A stretch of DNA of 64,000 nucleotides from CAVTQZ01 sp963737015 (GTDB lineage: Bacteria > Actinomycetota > Acidimicrobiia > Acidimicrobiales > UBA8190), in NCBI GenBank assembly GCA_963737015.1, contig CAVTQZ010000001.1:2232001-2296000 (forward strand), given 5' to 3'. The notes under the pieces were generated by a model. That model searched no databases. It worked only from the letters and a program-made list of their open reading frames with translations, and had not been told where the DNA came from. This document shows, piece by piece, positions 1 through 8,862 of this stretch. Each line of letters starts with the position of its first letter. The stretch's first letter is position 1. Both the position numbers and the translations under genes were made by a program.

Positions 1-735
1 AGGCTCGACGAGGCACTCCCACCCGTGGCGGAGCCCGAAACGGAGGAAGCGGTAGCCGCAGTTGCGGCGCCGATTGCGGAACCAACGCTCGAAGAGGAGG
101 CACGGCCAACCGCGGCCGAGGCGCCACCGTCAGTTGACGAAGAGCCTGAGCCGTCCATCGCCAAGGCCCCGGAAACCTCGACCGAACCAGAGCATGTGGT
201 TCCGAGTCCCACCAATCTCTTCCCGCTCCGGCAACCCTCCTCCCTGACTCCGGACGTCATCGACGAGCTCATCGCGAGGGAATTCACAGGCGAAGTTCCG
301 GTTGTGCAGGCCCCCGCAGCGGAAAGTGCCGCGCCTGCCTCAGCGGGTCCCGAACTCCCAAGGCTCGACGATGCACTCGCGCCGGTGGCGGAGCCCGAAA
401 CGGAAGAACCCGCAGCCGCAGTTGCGTCGCCGATTGCGGAACCACCGGTCGAAGAGGAGGCACGGCCAACCGGCGCCGAGGCGGCACCATCAGTTGACGA
501 AGAGCCGGAGCCGTCCATCGCCAAGGCCCCGGAAACCTCGACCGAACCAGAGCATGTCGTCGCGGGGCCCACCAATCTCTTCTCGCTCCGGCAACCCTCC
601 TCCCTGTCTCCTGACATCATCGACGAGCTCATCGCGAGGGAATTCACAGGCGAAGTTCCGGCACTCCCGCCCGTGGCGGAGCCCGAAACGGAAGAACCCG
701 CAGCCGCAGTTGCGTCGCCGACTGCAGAGGCCACG
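1..735 (+). repeat. Coding tandem repeat, 360-bp period, about 2.2 copies
   Basis: Bases 1-300 recur with high identity at 361-660 (both start AGGCTCGACGA), and a third, shorter copy of the unit start lies at about 662-735. The spacing is exactly 360 bp, so the reading frame is kept (120 residues per unit). Each unit has an acidic Pro/Ala/Glu segment followed by the LRQ...IDELIAREF motif. Scattered substitutions, including synonymous ones, separate the copies, so this is a genuine diverged duplication and not simply an assembly duplication. Confidence 0.85.
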
Positions 736-2363
736 TCCGAGGAAGGACCAGAGCCACCCGTCGCCGCGGAACCCGCCGCAACCAAAGCGGAAATCCCCGT
801 TTCGGAGACCCCGTCAACCGAATCATCGATTTCGCAAGAGGAGCCGATCCCGGACTCCCTGCGCGCCGGTGCCGCACCTCTCGAACCGCCAGCTGTACCT
901 CCGCGTACTTCGCCACGCGAACCACAGCGAGTCTTTGAGCTGAGGCAACTGGCAACTCTTACACCCGAGACAATCGATGCCTTACTTGCGGCGGAGTTCA
1001 CAGGGGCGCCGGCGGCCCGAGTGGTCGAACAGGTAGCGCAACCAGAAGTGGTCGAAGAAGCGCTGGTGCTGCCGCCGCCTCCTCCGCCCGCCATAAGCGA
1101 ACAACCGGCGGTCGCTCAGCAGCCGGCAGCGACGTCCGAGATCTTCATCCCCGAAGAGCAGGTCGCTCCTCGCGATCAGCCTGTCTCCCCGTCACCTGTC
1201 GAAGCGATTCCATCGATCACACCCGCGCCGGAGGCGCCGGTCGATCGCATTCGAGTCTTCGAGCCACGCCAGATCGACAACCTGACCGCCCAGACGCTTG
1301 ATGCTCTTATCGCAGCTGAATTCGGGCCGGCAGCGGCGCGGGTGATGAGCCCGGACGCGTCCGTCGACGCCATCCTGCAGAGCGAGTTTCCCGCCCCCCC
1401 GCAGGTGGCGCCCTCGAGCCCACAACCTTCCGACTCCGCTTCGGCACCAGCGGCCCCACCCCCTCCAACGGCGCCGGAGCCGCAAAGCGCCGAGGGCGAA
1501 TCAGTACGGACGCCGCCCTCGCACGCACTTCCGCCGCCCCCGAACAGCTTGCTGCCGCCTCCGCCGAAGCCCACTGCCCCACCGGCAACTCCGACGGCGG
1601 GCAGACAGGCCGCTTCACCGCGCGGCAGAGACTTCAGACCTTCAACCGCTCCAATCGGTGCCCTACGTTCAGGTTTCTCCTTCGCCGCGACGCTTCGACT
1701 TCCCGGTCTTCCCCCTTCAGGAGACTGCGCCATCGCCACAAGAGGCCGCCGCGTCCGTTCAAGAAGCGCCCCCACGACCACCGGTTCAACAGGCCGCCCC
1801 TCCGGTTCAGGAGAGTGCGACCCGACCCGAGCCGGTCGTCGAATCGACACTGCCGCTGGCGCCTCCGCCGATCCCGGCGGCCCTACAGTCAACGCTCCCC
1901 TCCGAGGCTCCTCCGATCCCCGAGATGCAGGTTGCACAGCCGTCGCCCCCCGCCGAAGCGCCCCCCTTACCCGACATCCGCCAGCCGCGCGTTCCCGATG
2001 TGCCGATCGCGCATGCGCCGGTTCAGCCGACTGAACCTCCGGCCGGCAAGCTCCCCGCTCGCGACCGAGCCGACTGCGCCATCGACGCAACTGCCTCCGT
2101 TCACTCCGACCGTCCCACCATCTGCGGCACCTGTCGCGCCGCCGGCACCGGAGACCCAGCAAACGGAACCGGCGCAGGCTCTCCCGCTACAGCCGCCGAT
2201 TGTGCCGTCTCATGTGCCCGAGCCCACGCTCGGTCGGGTAGAAGGGACCGAGGCCGCCGGACGGGCCCCGTCCGGTCCGAGCGGACCCACTTCGAACGTC
2301 GTGTCGCAGGACTTCACAGTTGCGCGCAAGAAGCGCAAGTGGTTCAACTTCCGCCTGCGCTGA
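1..2363 (+). CDS. Pro/Ala/Glu-rich repeat protein, 5'-partial, two apparent frameshifts
   Basis: The reading frame is already open at base 1, so the true start lies outside the window. The product is low-complexity (Pro, Ala, Glu, Val) and probably disordered. Embedded in it is a recurring 25-residue motif of the form F-x-x-R-Q-x-x-x-L-T-P-x-x-I-D-x-L-I-A-x-E-F, at about 214-297, 574-657, 928-1005 and 1252-1323, with a degenerate half copy near 1339-1392. Frame 1 stops looking natural near 1600-1630, where the Pro-rich sequence continues in frame 2; near 2035-2060 it moves to frame 3 and ends at 2363 with a basic tail, ARKKRKWFNFRLR. Two one-base indels explain this better than three separate genes. 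I do not recognise a family. The motif could be a short docking helix tethered on flexible linkers, but this is speculation. It converges on moaC. Confidence 0.6.
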
Positions 2364-2450
2364 CCTCCTGAGGAACCGCTCCGGCGAGGAATTTCCATCA
2401 CGGCTCCTCAGCCGGCCTGCCCGCCTTTGTTCAAAAAGCCGGTTCGCAGT

Positions 2451-2933
2451 TCAGAGAGCCGGTCGGCGCCAGTGCCCCGTACTGCCCCCGGTCTTCTCCC
2501 ACAGCGCCAGATCACCGACGCTCATCGAGCGGTCCGACGACTTGCACATGTCATAAATCGTGAGAGCCGCCACCGCGCAGGCGGTGAGCGCCTCCATCTC
2601 CACGCCGGTCCGGTCGATCGTTTCGACCTGAGCCTCGACCTCCACGTGGTCGTCGCCAAAGGTGAAGTTGACATGCACCGCACCCACGAGCAGTGGGTGG
2701 CACATCGGAATCAGATCGGAGGTCCTCTTGGCAGCCTGTATCCCTGCAATGCGTGCTGCCGCCAACACGTCGCCTTTGGTTATGGCGTTGGTCGCCACCT
2801 TGCCGGTCGTCTCCGGCGCCATCATCACGCGGCACCGGGCGAGTGCCCGCCGGTGGGTCGCCTCTTTGGGCGCAACCTCCGACATCCGGGCACCGCCCAA
2901 AGGGTCGAGGCGCATCAAGCTCCGGTCGGACAT
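2451..2933 (-). CDS. moaC: Cyclic pyranopterin monophosphate synthase MoaC
   Basis: MoaC acts early in molybdenum cofactor synthesis, converting the MoaA product 3',8-cyclo-7,8-dihydro-GTP to cyclic pyranopterin monophosphate. The protein has the family core in order: the THRRA segment, GDVLAAARIAGIQAAKRTSD, the active-site region IPMCHPLLVGAV, then RTGVEMEALTA and YDMCKSSDRSM. Length (about 160 residues) is normal. I chose the ATG at 2933 because homology begins soon after it; a further 8 codons upstream are open, and a Met about 7 codons downstream is also possible. No other moa gene lies in the window, so it is a stand-alone copy here. It is convergent with the repeat protein upstream in the window and divergent from the FmdB-type gene. 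Confidence 0.93.
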   Translation of the reverse strand: MSDRSLMRLDPLGGARMSEVAPKEATHRRALARCRVMMAPETTGKVATNAITKGDVLAAARIAGIQAAKRTSDLIPMCHPLLVGAVHVNFTFGDDHVEVEAQVETIDRTGVEMEALTACAVAALTIYDMCKSSDRSMSVGDLALWEKTGGSTGHWRRPAL

Positions 2934-3098
2934 CGGCGTGAGTCTAGTAGCGCACACCTGCTCGGACCCGTGAAGAGAGCCGTCGCGACGACCAACAGGC
3001 CACCGCAGCGCTCAGCGCGGGTAAACTGGCACTCGAGGCACGTGAGTGCCAGCAAACTCGCCATCCGACGACCGAAACCGGGAAAGGAGCCGGGCTCG

Positions 3099-3485
3099 AT
3101 GCCTACCTACGAATACTCCTGTGGCTCTTGCGGCGAGCACCTCGAGGTGGTCCAGTCCTTCAAAGACGAGCCCCTGACCGAGTGCCCGCACTGCGGCGGA
3201 GCGCTCAGGAAGGTCTTCGGCTCGATCGGCGTGGTGTTCAAGGGCAGTGGCTTCTACAAGACCGATAGCCGCAGCGGCTCGAAGTCCGACAAGCCCGCGG
3301 AGAAGTCCGAGAAGCCCGCGGAGAAAGCCGAGGGCAAGTCGGGTTCGGAGTCCAAGGCTTCTGAAACCAAGAGCTCTGATTCCGGTTCCAAGTCGAAGGA
3401 GTCCTCGGGATCGACGAGTGGGAACAAGGACAACTCGTCATCTTCGAAGACATCGTCCCAATCGAGCGCCGCGGCAGCTTCCTGA
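3099..3485 (+). CDS. FmdB-family zinc-ribbon protein with Ser/Lys-rich tail
   Basis: The 128-residue product starts with the FmdB signature: MPTYEYSCGSCGEHLE, then CPHCGGALRK. The two CxxC pairs (CGSC and CPHC) should bind one zinc. From about residue 65 the protein is a hydrophilic tail of Ser, Lys, Glu and Gly, typical of actinobacterial FmdB proteins. Members have been described as possible regulatory proteins, but their function is unsettled. The start is fixed by a strong ribosome binding site, AAAGGAG at 3082-3088. Its open frame extends well upstream, but composition and the conserved N-terminus exclude that part. It converges on the anchored protein gene that ends at 3491. Confidence 0.9.
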   Translation: MPTYEYSCGSCGEHLEVVQSFKDEPLTECPHCGGALRKVFGSIGVVFKGSGFYKTDSRSGSKSDKPAEKSEKPAEKAEGKSGSESKASETKSSDSGSKSKESSGSTSGNKDNSSSSKTSSQSSAAAAS

Positions 3486-3490
3486 TTCGA

Positions 3491-4592
3491 TCAACTCCCT
3501 AGTGCGAGGGGCTTTGGTCGAAGCGACTTCGGCTCACGCGTCTGGCGAGAGGACACCGCCGCCAGCAAGGCCGCGAGGGCCAGGAGCAGGACGACCGCAA
3601 TCGTGCGCTGAGTGTTCGAGCCGAGCCCTCCGAACGAAGCAGGTCGACTTAGCGCCCGTTGCCCCGTTGTGGTCGGGACAGTCGCGGGAGCCGTCGAACC
3701 ACCCTGGTTGGCGGGCGAAGCCGATCCGCCAGGGGGCCGCCCCGGGTCCCGAGTACGGCGAAACCGCGAAGTTCGAGGCCGAAGGTGATGCGGAATTCGT
3801 CGCCGGGGATCCCGGCGAACCGGCGAGGTTCACGTTCGTGTTCGACGATAGGGCTTCGTTGGTCACTGTGAAGCTGTCGGTGGTAGGCGGCTCGATGATC
3901 GCCTGGAACGCTCCCGACGGACTCGTTCCGGGCACAACGACGATCGAGAACACGCCCTGCTCTAGCGAGGACTCCTCGGGGGAAGACAGGGAGAAGGTGA
4001 CCGTGTTCCCCGACGCGTTGCCGGTCACGGCCTGACCTGAACCGCAGGTGTACGCCGGGGCTGCAGAAGCGTCCTGATCGCCACCCGAGGTCCAAAGCGG
4101 CGAATTGGTCGGGCAAGCAACCAGATCTCCGCTCGAGACGTTCGCGGAGGACGACGGGTCCAGCTGCAAAGTGAGGGTCGCTTGTATCGAGGCGGGATCG
4201 ATGCTCTGTCCCTGAGACTGGAGCGGAACCGCGTACTCCACTGCGGCGAACGCCAGCGTTCCCCCGAGCGTGTTGCCACCGGCTTTCGCCGGAGGCGATG
4301 CCGGTGCTCCGGGAACGGCTGGTGTGGCCGGCAAGGTCTGCTGCGGTTCGCTCGCGCTCGCAGGGGCGTAGGAGACCTCCAACTCTCCGGAGCGGGCGGC
4401 CGATGGTGTGGTCGCCCCCGTGACCGACTGGGCGCCCGTGTTGTCGTACCAGGCGGTTTTTTCGGGACCAAGCGTCGTCGCAGCCGAAGCAGAGGCGAGT
4501 CCGAACCATGTGGCCACAGCCGACGATGCGCACAACGCAGCACCCGCACGCGCGAGAAAGCGAAACCGCCGCGCCCTTATGGACATGCTCAT
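3491..4592 (-). CDS. Secreted protein with C-terminal membrane anchor, frameshift near 3731-3743
   Basis: The N-terminus (MSMSIRARRFRFLARAGAAL followed by a hydrophobic Ala-rich stretch ending ASASA) is a signal peptide. The body is Ser/Thr/Ala/Pro-rich with no family I recognise. The uncorrected frame runs on to 3534 with an unnatural Arg-rich end. Moving one base at the G/C runs at 3731-3743 gives a sensible end instead: a Ser/Thr/Pro spacer, the hydrophobic helix IAVVLLLALAALLAAVS, then a short basic tail stopping at 3491. I read this as one gene with an indel. The start ATG at 4592 overlaps the stop of the fused ATPase gene (ATGA), so it is the last gene of the transport operon and may be an exported accessory to it; that role is inference. 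Confidence 0.75.
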
Positions 4593-6304
4593 GGCGCGAT
4601 CGTCCCCGACCGCTGCGTGGCGATGCCTCCGCCGCCGAGGTAGGACTCCACAACCAGGGGATGGTTGATCACATCGTCCGGCGTACCCCTCACGATCACC
4701 CGGCCGAGGTCCAAGGCGATGATCTCGTCGGAGATCGAGGTTATGAGGGGCATGTCGTGCTCGATCACGAGCATCGAGCAACCCGTCTCACGTTTTATGC
4801 GCTGAAGGAGAGGTCCAAGCGCTTCCGCTTCACGCTGTGCGATCCCCGAGGAGGGTTCGTCGAGGGTCAGAACGGACGGGTTGTGTCCTATGACCATTCC
4901 GAGGTCGACGATGCGGCGGCTTCCCGTCGAAAGCTCGGAGACGAACTTGTCCCGAAAGGCCCCAAGGTTGAGCAGCTCGATGAGCTCCTCGACCGTGAAG
5001 TTCACGTCCGCCTCCGAGTCCTGGACGGCTGGGAGGTACAACAGCGACGAGAGATGGTCCCGGACCTCGATATGACGCTCGAGCCCTATTGCGAGGTTCT
5101 CGGCGACCGTGAGCGAAGGAAAGATCCGGGCGTCCTGGAACGAGCGCCCGAGACCGAGGGCGGAGCGGCGATCTGCACTCCAGGAGGTGACGTCCTTGCC
5201 CGACAGCACGATCCGTCCGCCGTCGGCGGCCAGCAGACCTGATACGAGATCGAAGATCGTCGTCTTACCGGCGCCGTTGGGCCCGATGAGACCGAGGATC
5301 TCTCCCTCTCGCAAGTCGAAGCTCACATGGTCCACGGCCATGATGCCGCCGAAGCGCTTCGTGAGCCCGGCCACCTCCAGGATCTTCGGTCTCGAGGCGA
5401 GCTCCGCTGTGGCCGGCGCCTGCGCCGCTATCACGGGCGTCTCTGCGGTCGCCTCGGTCGCCGACGTCGCCAAGTCGGCCGGGGACACCGACGGTTCGGG
5501 TACGAGCGCGAGCTCGTCGTTCGTGACCATCGCGCTCGCGGCGCCCTCGAGGAACACGGAGCGCAGCACGTCATCGCGACGTAGGAGCTCGGCCGTCGGA
5601 CCCGAGAAGCGCACCTCACCCTTTTCCATGAAGTAGGCCCGCGACGCAATCGTGAGAGCAACGTTGACGGACTGCTCCACGATAATGATGGTGCAACCCT
5701 GGTCGTGGATCGCCCGTACGAGGTCGAGCAATTCGGCAACCACGACCGGAGCAAGCCCAAGCGACAGCTCGTCGATCACGAGCAGACGCGGTTTGGCGAC
5801 GAACGCCATCGCGAGGGCCAGTTGTTGTTGCTCGCCACCCGACAAGTTCCCCGCAAGCTGTCCCCACCGCTGGCGCAGTCGCGGAAACCGCTCGACGACC
5901 TGATCCGTCCTGCGAGTGATCTCCTGCGGACCCTCGCGCTTGAAGAGCCAGGACCCGACCTTGAAATGCTCCTCCACGCTCAACGTGGGAAACACTGCCC
6001 GACCACCCGGTACCTGCACGATCCCCATGCGAGCGGTCGAAACCGCGTCAGCGTGTGTGATGTCCTCGCTGTCGAAGAAGATCCGCCCTCCGATCGGATC
6101 GACGAGCCCCGAGATCGCCTTCAGAAGTGTGGACTTCCCCGCTCCGTTGGTGCCGAGCAAGGCGACGATCTCGTTGTCTTCCACGGCCATGTCGACGCCG
6201 AAGAGGACCTGGACGCCGTCGTACGCGACTTCCACGCCCTCACATCGCAGCACCGCTCCGCCCGTCCCGGCGCGCCGCCACTGCCAGGTGTCAGTAGCGG
6301 TCAC
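4589..6304 (-). CDS. Fused LivF-LivG type ABC transporter ATPase
   Basis: Two nucleotide-binding domains of the branched-chain amino acid (HAAT) type lie in one 571-residue chain. The N-terminal LivF-like half has Walker A GTNGAGKS at residues 51-58 and signature LSGGEQQ at 154-160. After a linker of roughly 50 residues rich in Ala, Pro, Glu and Thr, the LivG-like half has Walker A GPNGAGKT at 341-348, the altered signature LSTGSRR and Walker B ending LTLDEPSSG. The two halves should pair as the motor of the importer whose permease is encoded directly upstream. Its start overlaps the permease stop (ATGA) and its stop overlaps the next start. The substrate cannot be read from the sequence; amino acids, urea-like compounds or organic acids are all possible for this class. 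Confidence 0.93.
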   Translation of the reverse strand: MTATDTWQWRRAGTGGAVLRCEGVEVAYDGVQVLFGVDMAVEDNEIVALLGTNGAGKSTLLKAISGLVDPIGGRIFFDSEDITHADAVSTARMGIVQVPGGRAVFPTLSVEEHFKVGSWLFKREGPQEITRRTDQVVERFPRLRQRWGQLAGNLSGGEQQQLALAMAFVAKPRLLVIDELSLGLAPVVVAELLDLVRAIHDQGCTIIIVEQSVNVALTIASRAYFMEKGEVRFSGPTAELLRRDDVLRSVFLEGAASAMVTNDELALVPEPSVSPADLATSATEATAETPVIAAQAPATAELASRPKILEVAGLTKRFGGIMAVDHVSFDLREGEILGLIGPNGAGKTTIFDLVSGLLAADGGRIVLSGKDVTSWSADRRSALGLGRSFQDARIFPSLTVAENLAIGLERHIEVRDHLSSLLYLPAVQDSEADVNFTVEELIELLNLGAFRDKFVSELSTGSRRIVDLGMVIGHNPSVLTLDEPSSGIAQREAEALGPLLQRIKRETGCSMLVIEHDMPLITSISDEIIALDLGRVIVRGTPDDVINHPLVVESYLGGGGIATQRSGTIAP

Positions 6305-8788
6305 GGAGCCGTGTCCTGCATCGGGGCGAGTCGCAGGTGCTCGTGTTCGGCGGCCTCGGAAAGGGTGAGCTCCTTACGACACACGGGGCACATGACGCGT
6401 GGGGCACCGTCCGGTGGTTCGTGCGGAGTACCGCTCGTCGCGTACGGAGCTGACGCCGAGGGAGTCTCGACTCCACGAGGCTCAGCCTGAGCGATTCGGG
6501 CCTCTTCGAAGTGACGCCCGGCTTCGGTGATCGCGTCCTTCGACTCCTCCTGTTCGACGAGGCGGTCCGCGACGAGTGAGGGCACGAGGATGTCGTGACA
6601 CGCGGCGATCCGGCGCAGGTAGCGGTCGCGCAGCTGATATCCCCATTCGGCGTTGCCCGACGGGTACTGCATCAGCGTGATGATCAACCCCGGACCCGCG
6701 AGGATCAGCGGCAGGGCGGAGGTGATGTCGGGGCCGAGAACCGGGTCCAGGATCTTCGGTCCGAAGAGCGTGAACGCCTCGAACAGGACTGCACCGCTCA
6801 CCGCCCATGGCAGCGAGTTGGCACCCCCGACGACCACAGCCAGGAAGATGATGATCGAGTACTGCGGGGCGAAGCTGTCGGGGATGACGTTCCCCTGCCG
6901 CGTAGATGAGGAGGACGCCCGCCATCCCCGCGATGCCGCCGGCGACGGCGAATGCAGCCACTCTCGAACGGACGATGTTGATGGCGAAGGAGGCGGCGGT
7001 GCGCTGGTTGTCCCGGACGGCGATGAGAACCCGGCCGCTGTGGAATCGGCGGAACGCGGTCGCGGCCGCCATGGCCAGGCCGAGGCAGATCAGGCAGACG
7101 AAGTAGTAGTTCCTGTTCGGCCCTATGTCACCTAGCGCAATTCGCTGCCAAAGGGTGGGTCGGTTGATCTGGGCTGCGAAACCCGTGGGCATGAGGTGCG
7201 CACCTAACCAGTAGTGCGGGTTCATCAGGTACGACCACATCATGTAGTTGAAGGCAAGTGTGATCACGGCCAGCTGCATGCCTGCAAAGCGGGCCGCCGG
7301 CAACCCGATCAGCACAGCGACCACTACCCCTGCGGCGATCCCGAGCCCGAGCATCGAGAAGAAGTCGGGATTGTGGTTCGCGATGAGACCGCCCGTGACG
7401 AGAGCGCCGGCGGCGGCCAGGCCGAACTGACCGAGACTGATCTGGCCGGACCAACCGGTCAACACGACCATCGACACCGCGACGATGCCGTAAATAGGAA
7501 GCACCACGAGGTCGGGAATGTCCGGTGCGCTCACCACCAACCCGAGGACCACCGCCACCGCGACCACTGCTGCCGGGACGGCAATGCGAAGCACCCGCAC
7601 CTCGCGCAGGTCCCGCAGCTCTCTGGGCACTGGTCGGAACTCCTTCAGAGCGCGCCAGGTCTCCACCCCAGTGTCGAACGCTCGAGCCAGACCTCCGCGC
7701 TGGAACAGGAGAGCCAGGAGGATGACGACGAACATGTAGGCCGTCGCGACATCGCTCGAGCCCGTGCTCTGTACCGATGCGAACGTCAGGATGCCGGCTG
7801 CGCAACCGGCGCCGAGCGAAAGGCCGATCCTGTTGAACCTGCCGACGACCGCTGCCGCGAGAAGGAACAGCAGCGAAGGGTCGAGCACGAGGGACGTGTC
7901 CTGGGGAACCCCGATCACGGGCGATTGGAAGTAGATGGCGAGCGCAGCGAGGAGTCCTGCGATCATCCATGCGACCGTCCCGAGCCGGCGGACAGGGATG
8001 CCGAGCAACTGCGCTCGATCAGCGTTCTCCGCCGATGCCCGAAGCGCGAGGCCGATTCGGGTCCCTCTCAGGAAGAGCGTGAGCCCGATGGCGAGGATCA
8101 GGACTACCACGATCTCGGCGATCTCGTTGCCGGTGAGGACCGGCTGGCCGCGGCCGTTGTGTATGGCGAAGTTCTGCCAGGGAGTCGGGACCGTCGAGAT
8201 CTCCTTGGCGCTGTGTCCCATCCAGATCGGGATGAAGTAGGCGAGGAGGGAGAACGACTCGGCAACGCCGATGGTGACGACGGTGACGATGAGCCGTGGG
8301 GAGTCCCTGAAGCGCCTCATCACCGTGAGGTCGGTGAGGGCTCCCATGAGGGGACCGCCGACGATCGCGATCGGCAGAACCGCGAGATAGCTCACATGGA
8401 ACTGGATGTCCAAGTAGAGAGCGACGATCGCTGGAACCGAACCGATCGCAGCCGCCGCGAAGTTGATGACTCTGAGGGTGCGGTAGATGAGCACCACCGC
8501 GACGGCCATGATCCCGTAGAGGGATCCGAGGGCGATCCCGTTGACGAGGTCTGGAAGCGACTGATGGAAGATCAGCTCGACTACCAGTAGGAAAGCTCCG
8601 GCGAGGGCCACGTTTCGCCCTATGCGAAAAGGAGTTGAGTCCTTCCACGCGATCTCGAGACCACGGCGTCCGACGTCCAAAAGGCGTCTGGCCGTGTCGT
8701 TCAGCTCATCGATCGCGCCACGCGGCCCCCGCCGGTTTGGGTCGGATTCAGGAGCTGGAGGACCCGTGAATTCTGCCGTAGTCGTCAC
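6301..8788 (-). CDS. Fused LivH-LivM type permease, frameshift near 6890-6900
   Basis: The first half is LivH-like (segment IYRTLRVINFA, later RASAENADRAQLLGIPVRRL). The second half is LivM-like (LTGWSGQISLGQFGLAAAGA, then VRDNQRTAASFAINIVRSRV). The main frame becomes unnatural after IYAAGERHP; one base earlier or later at the CCCCTGCCGC tract (6890-6900) gives NVIPDSFAPQYSIIIF and continues through VVVGGANSLPW to the stop at 6301. Together they make about 829 residues with many membrane segments. The cytoplasmic tail ends in a CPVCRKELTLSEAAEHEH segment, which looks like a small zinc site and is unusual for a permease. Translation starts at GTG 8788. It is the second gene of the unit, between the binding protein and the fused ATPase. 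Confidence 0.88.
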
Positions 8789-8862
8789 GGGACCCTACGG
8801 GAGGCGGTAGGTGCCCGGACGGGTCGCGTCACTCTCATCAGCGCACTAGTACGACCGGGACG

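Noticed and set aside
1..735. Assembly duplication of the first 360 bases
   Set aside because: The copies differ at many scattered sites and a third, diverged copy follows, so the repeat is biological.
3491..3650. LPXTG sortase anchor for the exported protein
   Set aside because: The C-terminal helix and basic tail are present after frame correction, but no LPxTG-like pentapeptide precedes them.
7214..8590. Long plus-strand open frame opposite the LivHM permease
   Set aside because: It is rich in Asp, Arg and His with no protein-like pattern, whereas the minus strand carries a well-conserved permease. It is a GC-content shadow.
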